This document shows positions 27,101 through 42,100 of a stretch of DNA of 64,000 nt, piece after piece. The position numbers and the translations under genes are program-made. The notes below the pieces were generated by a model. That model was not told the origin of the DNA and made no database searches. It worked only from the letters and a program-made list of their open reading frames with translations. Within the stretch, counting starts at the first letter, position 1. The number at the start of each line of letters is the position of its first letter. Origin of the DNA: Limnomonas spitsbergensis (lineage: Eukaryota; Chlorophyta; Chlorophyceae; Chlamydomonadales); assembly GCA_037349105.1 (NCBI GenBank), contig JAYJMM010000120.1, forward strand, positions 4,468,001-4,532,000. The letters run 5' to 3'.

Positions 27101-30100
27101 CATATTTAGCTAGCATATTTAGCTGCATATTTAGCTGCATATTTAGCTGCATATTTAGCTGCATATTTAGCTGCATATTTAGCTGCATATTTAGCTGCAT
27201 ATTTAGCTGCATATTTAGCTGCATATTTAGCTGCATATTTAGCTGCATATTTAGCTGCACATTTAGCTGCATATTTAGCTGCATATTTAGCTGCATATTT
27301 AGCTGCATATTTAGCTGCATATTTAGCTGCATATTTAGCTGCATATTTAGCTGCACATTTAGCTGCATATTTAGCTGCATATTTAGCTGCATATTTAGCT
27401 GCATATTTAGCTGCATATTTAGCTGCATATTTAGCTGCATATTTAGCTGCACATTTAGCTGCATATTTAGCTGCATATTTAGCTGCATATTTAGCTGCAC
27501 ATTTAGCTGCATATTTAGCTGCATATTTAGCTGCATATTTAGCTGCATATTTAGCTGCATATTTAGCTGCATATTTAGCTGCATATTTAGCTGCATATTT
27601 AGCTGCATATTTAGCTGCATATTTAGCTGCATATTTAGCTGCATATTTAGCTGCATATTTAGCTAGCATATTTAGCTGCATATTTAGCTGCATATTTAGC
27701 TGCATATTTAGCTGCATATTTAGCTGCATATTTAGCTGCATATTTAGCTGCATATTTAGCTGCATATTTAGCTGCATATTTAGCTGCATATTTAGCTGCA
27801 TATTTAGCTGCATATTTAGCTGCATATTTAGCTGCATATTTAGCTGCATATTTAGCTGCATATTTAGCTGCATATTTAGCTAGCATATTTAGCTGCATAT
27901 TTAGCTGCATATTTAGCTGCATATTTAGCTGCATATTTAGCTGCATATTTAGCTGCATATTTAGCTGCATATTTAGCTGCACATTTAGCTGCATATTTAG
28001 CTGCATATTTAGCTGCATATTTAGCTGCATATTTAGCTGCACATTTAGCTGCATATTTAGCTGCATATTTAGCTGCATATTTAGCTGCATATTTAGCTGC
28101 ATATTTAGCTGCATATTTAGCTGCATATTTAGCTGCATATTTAGCTGCATATTTAGCTGCATATTTAGCTGCATATTTAGCTGCATATTTAGCTGCATAT
28201 TTAGCTGCATATTTAGCTGCATATTTAGCTGCACATTTAGCTGCATATTTAGCTGCATATTTAGCTGCATATTTAGCTGCATATTTAGCTGCATATTTAG
28301 CTGCATATTTAGCTGCATATTTAGCTGCATATTTAGCTGCATATTTAGCTGCACATTTAGCTGCATATTTAGCTGCATATTTAGCTGCATATTTAGCTGC
28401 ATATTTAGCTGCATATTTAGCTGCACATTTAGCTGCATATTTAGCTGCATATTTAGCTGCACATTTAGCTGCATATTTAGCTGCATATTTAGCTGCATAT
28501 TTAGCTGCATATTTAGCTGCACATTTAGCTGCATATTTAGCTGCATATTTAGCTGCATATTTAGCTGCATATTTAGCTGCATATTTAGCTGCATATTTAG
28601 CTGCATATTTAGCTGCACATTTAGCTGCATATTTAGCTGCATATTTAGCTGCATATTTAGCTGCATATTTAGCTGCACATTTAGCTGCATATTTAGCTGC
28701 ATATTTAGCTGCATATTTAGCTGCATATTTAGCTGCACATTTAGCTGCATATTTAGCTGCATATTTAGCTGCATATTTAGCTGCATATTTAGCTGCATAT
28801 TTAGCTGCATATTTAGCTGCACATTTAGCTGCATATTTAGCTGCATATTTAGCTGCATATTTAGCTGCACATTTAGCTGCATATTTAGCTGCATATTTAG
28901 CTGCATATTTAGCTGCATATTTAGCTGCATATTTAGCTGCATATTTAGCTGCATATTTAGCTGCATATTTAGCTGCACATTTAGCTGCATATTTAGCTGC
29001 ATATTTAGCTGCATATTTAGCTGCATATTTAGCTGCACATTTAGCTGCATATTTAGCTGCATATTTAGCTGCATATTTAGCTGCATATTTAGCTGCATAT
29101 TTAGCTGCATATTTAGCTGCATATTTAGCTGCATATTTAGCTGCATATTTAGCTGCATATTTAGCTGCACATTTAGCTGCATATTTAGCTGCATATTTAG
29201 CTGCATATTTAGCTGCATATTTAGCTGCATATTTAGCTGCACATTTAGCTGCATATTTAGCTGCATATTTAGCTGCATATTTAGCTGCATATTTAGCTGC
29301 ATATTTAGCTGCACATTTAGCTGCATATTTAGCTGCATATTTAGCTGCATATTTAGCTGCATATTTAGCTGCATATTTAGCTGCACATTTAGCTGCATAT
29401 TTAGCTGCATATTTAGCTGCATATTTAGCTGCATATTTAGCTGCATATTTAGCTGCATATTTAGCTGCATATTTAGCTGCATATTTAGCTGCATATTTAG
29501 CTGCATATTTAGCTGCATATTTAGCTGCATATTTAGCTGCATATTTAGCTGCATATTTAGCTGCATATTTAGCTGCATATTTAGCTGCATATTTAGCTGC
29601 ATATTTAGCTGCATATTTAGCTGCATATTTAGCTGCACATTTAGCTGCATATTTAGCTGCATATTTAGCTGCATATTTAGCTGCATATTTAGCTGCATAT
29701 TTAGCTGCATATTTAGCTGCATATTTAGCTGCATATTTAGCTGCATATTTAGCTGCATATTTAGCTGCATATTTAGCTGCACATTTAGCTGCATATTTAG
29801 CTGCACATTTAGCTGCATATTTAGCTGCATATTTAGCTGCATATTTAGCTGCATATTTAGCTGCATATTTAGCTGCATATTTAGCTGCATATTTAGCTGC
29901 ATATTTAGCTGCATATTTAGCTGCATATTTAGCTGCATATTTAGCTGCATATTTAGCTGCATATTTAGCTGCATATTTAGCTGCATATTTAGCTGCATAT
30001 TTAGCTGCATATTTAGCTGCATATTTAGCTGCATATTTAGCTGCATATTTAGCTGCATATTTAGCTGCATATTTAGCTGCACATTTAGCTGCATATTTAG

Positions 30101-33100
30101 CTGCATATTTAGCTGCATATTTAGCTGCATATTTAGCTGCATATTTAGCTGCATATTTAGCTGCATATTTAGCTGCATATTTAGCTGCATATTTAGCTGC
30201 ATATTTAGCTGCATATTTAGCTGCATATTTAGCTGCATATTTAGCTGCATATTTAGCTGCATATTTAGCTGCATATTTAGCTGCATATTTAGCTGCATAT
30301 TTAGCTGCATATTTAGCTGCATATTTAGCTGCATATTTAGCTGCATATTTAGCTGCATATTTAGCTGCACATTTAGCTGCATATTTAGCTGCATATTTAG
30401 CTGCATATTTAGCTGCATATTTAGCTGCATATTTAGCTGCATATTTAGCTGCATATTTAGCTGCATATTTAGCTGCATATTTAGCTGCATATTTAGCTGC
30501 ATATTTAGCTGCATATTTAGCTGCATATTTAGCTGCACATTTAGCTGCACATTTAGCTGCATATTTAGCTGCATATTTAGCTGCATATTTAGCTGCATAT
30601 TTAGCTGCATATTTAGCTAGCATATTTAGCTGCATATTTAGCTGCATATTTAGCTGCACATTTAGCTGCACATGTAGCTGCATATTTAGCTGCATATTTA
30701 GCTGCATATTTAGCTGCACATGTAGCTGCATATTTAGCTGCATATTTAGCTGCATATTTAGCTGCATATTTAGCTGCACATTTAGCTGCACATTTAGCTG
30801 CATATTTAGCTGCATATTTAGCTGCACATTTAGCTGCACATTTAGCTGCATATTTAGCTGCACATGTAGCTGCATATTTAGCTGCACATTTAGCTGCACA
30901 TGTAGCTGCATATTTAGCTGCATATTTAGCTGCATATTTAGCTGCATATTTAGCTGCATATTTAGCTGCATATTTAGCTGCATATTTAGCTGCATATTTA
31001 GCTGCATATTTAGCTGCATATTTAGCTGCATATTTAGCTGCATATTTAGCTGCATATTTAGCTGCATATTTAGCTGCATATTTAGCTGCACATTTAGCTG
31101 CATATTTAGCTGCATATTTAGCTGCATATTTAGCTGCATATTTAGCTGCATATTTAGCTGCACATTTAGCTGCATATTTAGCTGCATATTTAGCTGCATA
31201 TTTAGCTGCATATTTAGCTGCATATTTAGCTGCATATTTAGCTGCATATTTAGCTGCATATTTAGCTGCATATTTAGCTGCATATTTAGCTGCATATTTA
31301 GCTGCATATTTAGCTGCATATTTAGCTGCATATTTAGCTGCATATTTAGCTGCATATTTAGCTGCATATTTAGCTGCATATTTAGCTGCATATTTAGCTG
31401 CATATTTAGCTGCACATTTAGCTGCATATTTAGCTGCATATTTAGCTGCATATTTAGCTGCATATTTAGCTGCATATTTAGCTGCATATTTAGCTGCATA
31501 TTTAGCTGCATATTTAGCTGCATATTTAGCTGCATATTTAGCTGCATATTTAGCTGCACATTTAGCTGCATATTTAGCTGCACATTTAGCTGCATATTTA
31601 GCTGCATATTTAGCTGCATATTTAGCTGCATATTTAGCTGCATATTTAGCTGCATATTTAGCTGCATATTTAGCTGCATATTTAGCTGCATATTTAGCTG
31701 CATATTTAGCTGCATATTTAGCTGCATATTTAGCTGCATATTTAGCTGCATATTTAGCTGCATATTTAGCTGCATATTTAGCTGCATATTTAGCTGCATA
31801 TTTAGCTGCATATTTAGCTGCATATTTAGCTGCATATTTAGCTGCATATTTAGCTGCACATTTAGCTGCATATTTAGCTGCATATTTAGCTGCATATTTA
31901 GCTGCATATTTAGCTGCATATTTAGCTGCATATTTAGCTGCATATTTAGCTGCATATTTAGCTGCATATTTAGCTGCATATTTAGCTGCATATTTAGCTG
32001 CATATTTAGCTGCATATTTAGCTGCATATTTAGCTGCATATTTAGCTGCATATTTAGCTGCATATTTAGCTGCATATTTAGCTGCATATTTAGCTGCATA
32101 TTTAGCTGCATATTTAGCTGCATATTTAGCTGCATATTTAGCTGCATATTTAGCTGCACATTTAGCTGCATATTTAGCTGCATATTTAGCTGCATATTTA
32201 GCTGCATATTTAGCTGCATATTTAGCTGCATATTTAGCTGCATATTTAGCTGCATATTTAGCTGCATATTTAGCTGCATATTTAGCTGCATATTTAGCTG
32301 CATATTTAGCTGCATATTTAGCTGCACATTTAGCTGCACATTTAGCTGCATATTTAGCTGCATATTTAGCTGCATATTTAGCTGCATATTTAGCTGCATA
32401 TTTAGCTAGCATATTTAGCTGCATATTTAGCTGCATATTTAGCTGCACATTTAGCTGCACATGTAGCTGCATATTTAGCTGCATATTTAGCTGCATATTT
32501 AGCTGCACATGTAGCTGCATATTTAGCTGCATATTTAGCTGCATATTTAGCTGCATATTTAGCTGCACATTTAGCTGCACATTTAGCTGCATATTTAGCT
32601 GCATATTTAGCTGCACATTTAGCTGCACATTTAGCTGCATATTTAGCTGCATATTTAGCTGCACATTTAGCTGCACATTTAGCTGCATATTTAGCTGCAT
32701 ATTTAGCTGCATATTTAGCTGCACATTTAGCTGCACATTTAGCTGCACATTTAGCTGCATATTTAGCTGCATATTTAGCTGCATATTTAGCTGCACATTT
32801 AGCTGCACATTTAGCTGCATATTTAGCTGCATATTTAGCTGCACATTTAGCTGCACATGTAGCTGCATATTTAGCTGCACATGTAGCTGCATATTTAGCT
32901 GCATATTTAGCTGCATATTTAGCTGCATATTTAGCTGCACATTTAGCTGCATATTTAGCTGCATATTTAGCTGCATATTTAGCTGCACATGTAGCTGCAT
33001 ATTTAGCTGCATATTTAGCTGCATATTTAGCTGCACATTTAGCTGCATATTTAGCTGCATATTTAGCTGCATATTTAGCTGCATATTTAGCTGCACATTT

Positions 33101-36100
33101 AGCTGCACATGTAGCTGCATATTTAGCTGCATATTTAGCTGCATATTTAGCTGCATATTTAGCTGCATATTTAGCTGCATATTTAGCTGCACATGTAGCT
33201 GCATATTTAGCTGCATATTTAGCTGCATATTTAGCTGCACATGTAGCTGCATATTTAGCTGCACATGTAGCTGCATATTTAGCTGCATATTTAGCTGCAT
33301 ATTTAGCTGCATATTTAGCTGCATATTTAGCTGCATATTTAGCTGCATATTTAGCTGCATATTTAGCTGCATATTTAGCTGCACATGTAGCTGCATATTT
33401 AGCTGCATATTTAGCTGCATATTTAGCTGCACATTTAGCTGCATATTTAGCTGCATATTTAGCTGCATATTTAGCTGCATATTTAGCTGCACATTTAGCT
33501 GCACATGTAGCTGCATATTTAGCTGCATATTTAGCTGCACATTTAGCTGCATATTTAGCTGCATATTTAGCTGCATATTTAGCTGCATATTTAGCTGCAT
33601 ATTTAGCTGCATATTTAGCTGCACATTTAGCTGCACATTTAGCTGCATATTTAGCTGCATATTTAGCTGCACATTTAGCTGCACATTTAGCTGCATATTT
33701 AGCTGCATATTTAGCTGCATATTTAGCTGCACATTTAGCTGCACATTTAGCTGCACATTTAGCTGCATATTTAGCTGCATATTTAGCTGCATATTTAGCT
33801 GCATATTTAGCTGCACATTTAGCTGCACATTTAGCTGCACATTTAGCTGCATATTTAGCTGCATATTTAGCTGCACATTTAGCTGCACATTTAGCTGCAT
33901 ATTTAGCTGCATATTTAGCTGCATATTTAGCTGCATATTTAGCTGCATATTTAGCTGCATATTTAGCTGCATATTTAGCTGCACATTTAGCTGCATATTT
34001 AGCTGCATATTTAGCTGCATATTTAGCTGCATATTTAGCTGCACATGTAGCTGCATATTTAGCTGCATATTTAGCTGCATATTTAGCTGCATATTTAGCT
34101 GCATATTTAGCTGCACATTTAGCTGCATATTTAGCTGCATATTTAGCTGCATATTTAGCTGCATATTTAGCTGCATATTTAGCTGCACATTTAGCTGCAT
34201 ATTTAGCTGCATATTTAGCTGCACATTTAGCTGCACATTTAGCTGCATATTTAGCTGCATATTTAGCTGCATATTTAGCTGCATATTTAGCTGCATATTT
34301 AGCTGCACATGTAGCTGCATATTTAGCTGCACATTTAGCTGCACATGTAGCTGCATATTTAGCTGCATATTTAGCTGCATATTTAGCTGCACATTTAGCT
34401 GCATATTTAGCTGCATATTTAGCTGCATATTTAGCTGCATATTTAGCTGCATATTTAGCTGCATATTTAGCTGCACATTTAGCTGCACATTTAGCTGCAT
34501 ATTTAGCTGCACATTTAGCTGCACATGTAGCTGCATATTTAGCTGCACATGTAGCTGCATATTTAGCTGCACATGTAGCTGCATATTTAGCTGCACATGT
34601 AGCTGCATATTTAGCTGCACATGTAGCTGCATATTTAGCTGCATATTTAGCTGCATATTTAGCTGCACATTTAGCTGCATATTTAGCTGCATATTTAGCT
34701 GCACATGTAGCTGCATATTTAGCTGCACATTTAGCTGCACATTTAGCTGCACATTTAGCTGCATATTTAGCTGCATATTTAGCTGCACATTTAGCTGCAC
34801 ATTTAGCTGCATATTTAGCTGCATATTTAGCTGCATATTTAGCTGCACATTTAGCTGCACATTTAGCTGCACATTTAGCTGCATATTTAGCTGCATATTT
34901 AGCTGCATATTTAGCTGCATATTTAGCTGCACATGTAGCTGCATATTTAGCTGCACATTTAGCTGCACATTTAGCTGCATATTTAGCTGCACATTTAGCT
35001 GCACATTTAGCTGCACATTTAGCTGCACATTTAGCTGCACATTTAGCTGCACATGTAGCTGCATATTTAGCTGCATATTTAGCTGCATATTTAGCTGCAC
35101 ATTTAGCTGCATATTTAGCTGCATATTTAGCTGCACATGTAGCTGCATATTTAGCTGCACATTTAGCTGCACATTTAGCTGCACATTTAGCTGCATATTT
35201 AGCTGCATATTTAGCTGCACATTTAGCTGCACATTTAGCTGCATATTTAGCTGCATATTTAGCTGCATATTTAGCTGCACATTTAGCTGCACATTTAGCT
35301 GCACATTTAGCTGCATATTTAGCTGCATATTTAGCTGCATATTTAGCTGCACATTTAGCTGCACATTTAGCTGCACATTTAGCTGCATATTTAGCTGCAT
35401 ATTTAGCTGCACATGTAGCTGCATATTTAGCTGCATATTTAGCTGCACATGTAGCTGCACATTTAGCTGCACATGTAGCTGCACATGTAGCTGCACATTT
35501 AGCTGCATATTTAGCTGCATATTTAGCTGCACATTTAGCTGCACATGTAGCTGCACATTTAGCTGCACATTTAGCTGCACATGTAGCTGCACATTTAGCT
35601 GCATATTTAGCTGCATATTTAGCTGCACATTTAGCTGCACATTTAGCTGCACATTTAGCTGCATATTTAGCTGCATATTTAGCTGCACATTTAGCTGCAC
35701 ATTTAGCTGCATATTTAGCTGCATATTTAGCTGCATATTTAGCTGCACATTTAGCTGCACATTTAGCTGCACATTTAGCTGCATATTTAGCTGCATATTT
35801 AGCTGCATATTTAGCTGCACATTTAGCTGCACATTTAGCTGCATATTTAGCTGCATATTTAGCTGCACATTTAGCTGCACATGTAGCTGCATATTTAGCT
35901 GCATATTTAGCTGCATATTTAGCTGCATATTTAGCTGCACATTTAGCTGCACATTTAGCTGCACATGTAGCTGCATATTTAGCTGCATATTTAGCTGCAT
36001 ATTTAGCTGCACATGTAGCTGCATATTTAGCTGCATATTTAGCTGCATATTTAGCTGCATATTTAGCTGCATATTTAGCTGCATATTTAGCTGCATATTT

Positions 36101-39100
36101 AGCTGCACATTTAGCTGCACATGTAGCTGCATATTTAGCTGCATATTTAGCTGCATATTTAGCTGCACATGTAGCTGCATATTTAGCTGCATATTTAGCT
36201 GCATATTTAGCTGCATATTTAGCTGCACATTTAGCTGCATATTTAGCTGCATATTTAGCTGCATATTTAGCTGCACATGTAGCTGCATATTTAGCTGCAT
36301 ATTTAGCTGCATATTTAGCTGCACATTTAGCTGCATATTTAGCTGCATATTTAGCTGCATATTTAGCTGCATATTTAGCTGCACATTTAGCTGCACATGT
36401 AGCTGCATATTTAGCTGCATATTTAGCTGCATATTTAGCTGCATATTTAGCTGCATATTTAGCTGCATATTTAGCTGCACATGTAGCTGCATATTTAGCT
36501 GCATATTTAGCTGCATATTTAGCTGCACATGTAGCTGCATATTTAGCTGCATATTTAGCTGCACATGTAGCTGCATATTTAGCTGCATATTTAGCTGCAT
36601 ATTTAGCTGCACATGTAGCTGCATATTTAGCTGCATATTTAGCTGCACATGTAGCTGCATATTTAGCTGCATATTTAGCTGCATATTTAGCTGCATATTT
36701 AGCTGCATATTTAGCTGCATATTTAGCTGCATATTTAGCTGCATATTTAGCTGCATATTTAGCTGCACATGTAGCTGCATATTTAGCTGCATATTTAGCT
36801 GCATATTTAGCTGCACATTTAGCTGCATATTTAGCTGCATATTTAGCTGCATATTTAGCTGCATATTTAGCTGCACATTTAGCTGCACATGTAGCTGCAT
36901 ATTTAGCTGCATATTTAGCTGCACATTTAGCTGCATATTTAGCTGCATATTTAGCTGCATATTTAGCTGCATATTTAGCTGCATATTTAGCTGCATATTT
37001 AGCTGCACATTTAGCTGCACATTTAGCTGCATATTTAGCTGCATATTTAGCTGCACATTTAGCTGCACATTTAGCTGCATATTTAGCTGCATATTTAGCT
37101 GCATATTTAGCTGCACATTTAGCTGCACATTTAGCTGCACATTTAGCTGCATATTTAGCTGCATATTTAGCTGCATATTTAGCTGCATATTTAGCTGCAC
37201 ATTTAGCTGCACATTTAGCTGCACATTTAGCTGCATATTTAGCTGCATATTTAGCTGCACATTTAGCTGCACATTTAGCTGCATATTTAGCTGCATATTT
37301 AGCTGCATATTTAGCTGCATATTTAGCTGCATATTTAGCTGCATATTTAGCTGCATATTTAGCTGCACATTTAGCTGCATATTTAGCTGCATATTTAGCT
37401 GCATATTTAGCTGCATATTTAGCTGCACATGTAGCTGCATATTTAGCTGCATATTTAGCTGCATATTTAGCTGCATATTTAGCTGCATATTTAGCTGCAC
37501 ATTTAGCTGCATATTTAGCTGCATATTTAGCTGCATATTTAGCTGCATATTTAGCTGCATATTTAGCTGCACATTTAGCTGCATATTTAGCTGCATATTT
37601 AGCTGCACATTTAGCTGCACATTTAGCTGCATATTTAGCTGCACATGTAGCTGCATATTTAGCTGCATATTTAGCTGCATATTTAGCTGCACATGTAGCT
37701 GCATATTTAGCTGCATATTTAGCTGCATATTTAGCTGCATATTTAGCTGCATATTTAGCTGCACATTTAGCTGCACATTTAGCTGCATATTTAGCTGCAC
37801 ATTTAGCTGCACATGTAGCTGCATATTTAGCTGCATATTTAGCTGCATATTTAGCTGCACATTTAGCTGCATATTTAGCTGCATATTTAGCTGCACATGT
37901 AGCTGCATATTTAGCTGCACATTTAGCTGCATATTTAGCTGCACATTTAGCTGCACATGTAGCTGCACATTTAGCTGCATATTTAGCTGCATATTTAGCT
38001 GCATATTTAGCTGCATATTTAGCTGCACATTTAGCTGCACATTTAGCTGCATATTTAGCTGCACATGTAGCTGCATATTTAGCTGCATATTTAGCTGCAT
38101 ATTTAGCTGCATATTTAGCTGCATATTTAGCTGCACATTTAGCTGCACATTTAGCTGCATATTTAGCTGCACATTTAGCTGCACATGTAGCTGCATATTT
38201 AGCTGCATATTTAGCTGCATATTTAGCTGCACATTTAGCTGCATATTTAGCTGCATATTTAGCTGCACATGTAGCTGCATATTTAGCTGCACATTTAGCT
38301 GCACATTTAGCTGCACATTTAGCTGCATATTTAGCTGCATATTTAGCTGCACATTTAGCTGCACATTTAGCTGCACATTTAGCTGCACATTTAGCTGCAT
38401 ATTTAGCTGCATATTTAGCTGCATATTTAGCTGCACATTTAGCTGCACATGTAGCTGCATATTTAGCTGCATATTTAGCTGCATATTTAGCTGCACATTT
38501 AGCTGCATATTTAGCTGCATATTTAGCTGCACATGTAGCTGCACATTTAGCTGCATATTTAGCTGCATATTTAGCTGCATATTTAGCTGCACATTTAGCT
38601 GCACATTTAGCTGCATATTTAGCTGCACATTTAGCTGCACATGTAGCTGCATATTTAGCTGCATATTTAGCTGCATATTTAGCTGCACATTTAGCTGCAT
38701 ATTTAGCTGCATATTTAGCTGCACATGTAGCTGCATATTTAGCTGCACATTTAGCTGCACATTTAGCTGCACATTTAGCTGCATATTTAGCTGCATATTT
38801 AGCTGCACATTTAGCTGCACATTTAGCTGCATATTTAGCTGCATATTTAGCTGCATATTTAGCTGCACATTTAGCTGCACATTTAGCTGCACATTTAGCT
38901 GCATATTTAGCTGCATATTTAGCTGCATATTTAGCTGCATATTTAGCTGCACATGTAGCTGCATATTTAGCTGCACATTTAGCTGCATATTTAGCTGCAC
39001 ATTTAGCTGCACATTTAGCTGCACATTTAGCTGCACATGTAGCTGCATATTTAGCTGCATATTTAGCTGCATATTTAGCTGCACATTTAGCTGCATATTT

Positions 39101-42100
39101 AGCTGCACATTTAGCTGCACATTTAGCTGCACATTTAGCTGCACATTTAGCTGCACATGTAGCTGCACATTTAGCTGCATATTTAGCTGCATATTTAGCT
39201 GCATATTTAGCTGCACATTTAGCTGCACATTTAGCTGCACATTTAGCTGCATATTTAGCTGCATATTTAGCTGCACATGTAGCTGCATATTTAGCTGCAT
39301 ATTTAGCTGCACATGTAGCTGCACATTTAGCTGCACATGTAGCTGCACATGTAGCTGCACATTTAGCTGCATATTTAGCTGCATATTTAGCTGCACATTT
39401 AGCTGCACATGTAGCTGCACATTTAGCTGCACATTTAGCTGCACATGTAGCTGCACATTTAGCTGCATATTTAGCTGCATATTTAGCTGCACATTTAGCT
39501 GCACATGTAGCTGCACATTTAGCTGCATATTTAGCTGCACATTTAGCTGCATATTTAGCTGCATATTTAGCTGCATATTTAGCTGCATATTTAGCTGCAT
39601 ATTTAGCTGCATATTTAGCTGCATATTTAGCTGCACATTTAGCTGCATATTTAGCTGCATATTTAGCTGCATATTTAGCTGCATATTTAGCTGCATATTT
39701 AGCTGCACATTTAGCTGCATATTTAGCTGCATATTTAGCTGCATATTTAGCTGCATATTTAGCTGCATATTTAGCTGCATATTTAGCTGCACATTTAGCT
39801 GCACATGTAGCTGCATATTTAGCTGCATATTTAGCTGCATATTTAGCTGCATATTTAGCTGCACATGTAGCTGCATATTTAGCTGCATATTTAGCTGCAT
39901 ATTTAGCTAGCATATTTAGCTGCATATTTAGCTGCATATTTAGCTGCATATTTAGCTGCATATTTAGCTGCATATTTAGCTGCATATTTAGCTGCATATT
40001 TAGCTGCACATTTAGCTGCACATGTAGCTGCATATTTAGCTGCATATTTAGCTGCATATTTAGCTGCATATTTAGCTGCATATTTAGCTGCATATTTAGC
40101 TGCATATTTAGCTGCACATTTAGCTGCATATTTAGCTGCATATTTAGCTGCATATTTAGCTGCACATGTAGCTGCATATTTAGCTGCATATTTAGCTGCA
40201 TATTTAGCTGCATATTTAGCTGCATATTTAGCTGCACATGTAGCTGCATATTTAGCTGCATATTTAGCTGCATATTTAGCTGCACATGTAGCTGCATATT
40301 TAGCTGCATATTTAGCTGCATATTTAGCTGCATATTTAGCTGCATATTTAGCTGCATATTTAGCTGCATATTTAGCTGCACATTTAGCTGCATATTTAGC
40401 TGCACATTTAGCTGCATATTTAGCTGCATATTTAGCTGCATATTTAGCTGCACATGTAGCTGCATATTTAGCTGCATATTTAGCTGCATATTTAGCTGCA
40501 TATTTAGCTGCATATTTAGCTGCATATTTAGCTGCATATTTAGCTGCACATGTAGCTGCATATTTAGCTGCATATTTAGCTGCATATTTAGCTGCATATT
40601 TAGCTGCATATTTAGCTGCATATTTAGCTGCATATTTAGCTGCACATGTAGCTGCATATTTAGCTGCATATTTAGCTGCATATTTAGCTGCATATTTAGC
40701 TGCATATTTAGCTGCATATTTAGCTGCATATTTAGCTGCACATTTAGCTGCATATTTAGCTGCACATGTAGCTGCATATTTAGCTGCATATTTAGCTGCA
40801 TATTTAGCTGCATATTTAGCTGCATATTTAGCTGCACATTTAGCTGCATATTTAGCTGCATATTTAGCTGCACATTTAGCTGCATATTTAGCTGCATATT
40901 TAGCTGCACATGTAGCTGCATATTTAGCTGCATATTTAGCTGCATATTTAGCTGCACATGTAGCTGCATATTTAGCTGCATATTTAGCTGCATATTTAGC
41001 TGCATATTTAGCTGCATATTTAGCTGCATATTTAGCTGCATATTTAGCTGCATATTTAGCTGCACATGTAGCTGCATATTTAGCTGCATATTTAGCTGCA
41101 TATTTAGCTGCATATTTAGCTGCATATTTAGCTGCACATTTAGCTGCATATTTAGCTGCACATTTAGCTGCATATTTAGCTGCATATTTAGCTGCATATT
41201 TAGCTGCATATTTAGCTGCATATTTAGCTGCATATTTAGCTGCATATTTAGCTAGCGCGACTTCCTTTTGAGTGGAGCATCGACAGAAGCTGTGGTGTGG
41301 GAAACCGATGGAACAGCGATTCAGCAAGTGAGCTGCAATGACAGATTTGGTTCAAAATGTTCGTCGCTTGCAGTCGCTGCTGCTAGAAAAGTGTCCAGGC
41401 TGCCTTCGCTTCCTGGCTGGTAGCTCAAGCAGAAGGCTGGAGGCTGCCATGAATCGTGGCTAGTTCGAGCTTCGCTCTGATCCTTGGCGCCAAAGTGTCT
41501 AGCATGCATGCGTCAACGTCTGAAATGCGGGGTTGCGAGTGTTGGTTACTCCATCACCCGTCGATGGGGATCCCCCCATCCCCAACATAGCCCCTGATGG
41601 TTAGCATTTCCAAGTTCCATACATACCGGTACTGCATGTCGGTGCATGGCCGTATCCGATGAACTCGTACAACGGCCTCTGTGGTTGGTCTTTTTGTTAT
41701 CTGAAATGAGACAAATTTGAATGAAGCCAAATCTACACCATCAAAACCAGGTTGGACTCAATCTACACCAAATCCACACCGAATCTACACCAAATCTACA
41801 CCATCAAAACCAGGTTGGACGCCATTACAGAGTGTCCCCCTCAACCCATAGTCGGTAATATAATTGGGGCCAAATCCACAATTGCACGTGGTGATGCTCA
41901 TACAGGCGCACCGAGGTGGCCAGCGCAGACGAGCTGCGTGTGCTGATGGCCTGGCTGCTGACGGAGCTGGAGAGGGATGTGGAGTGGTGCGTGTTTGACC
42001 TCGTCGCCTTGGCATGGGAGCGCAGTGAGCGGGCGAGGCAGTTGAGACGAGGCGGTGGAGGAGCCAGGCTCAGGGATCGACCCACCTGGCTGCGCCCACC

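Larger units (their letters stand above)
18630..41905 (+). other. Giant 23.3-kb intron of gene A made almost wholly of satellite DNA
   Basis: Bounded by GTAGGT at 18630 and CTCATACAG at 41905. The upstream exon ends in phase 2 (GA) and the downstream exon starts with the single base G, giving GAG and an unbroken frame, so the two exons can be joined across the satellite. Of 23,276 bp, 22,216 belong to one 12-bp array. The 400 bp before the array include a tail fragment of the dispersed element. The 650 bp after it contain a short CCAAATCTACACC direct repeat (41725-41815) and nothing else recognised. Splicing is inferred from phase and coding character, not observed. Confidence 0.66.

Noticed and set aside
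22024..41327. Apparent giant - strand proteins of up to 3,095 residues (QLNMQLN, AKYAAKYA)
   Set aside because: Their ends coincide exactly with the 13-bp units that shift frame, and they consist only of satellite-encoded peptide.
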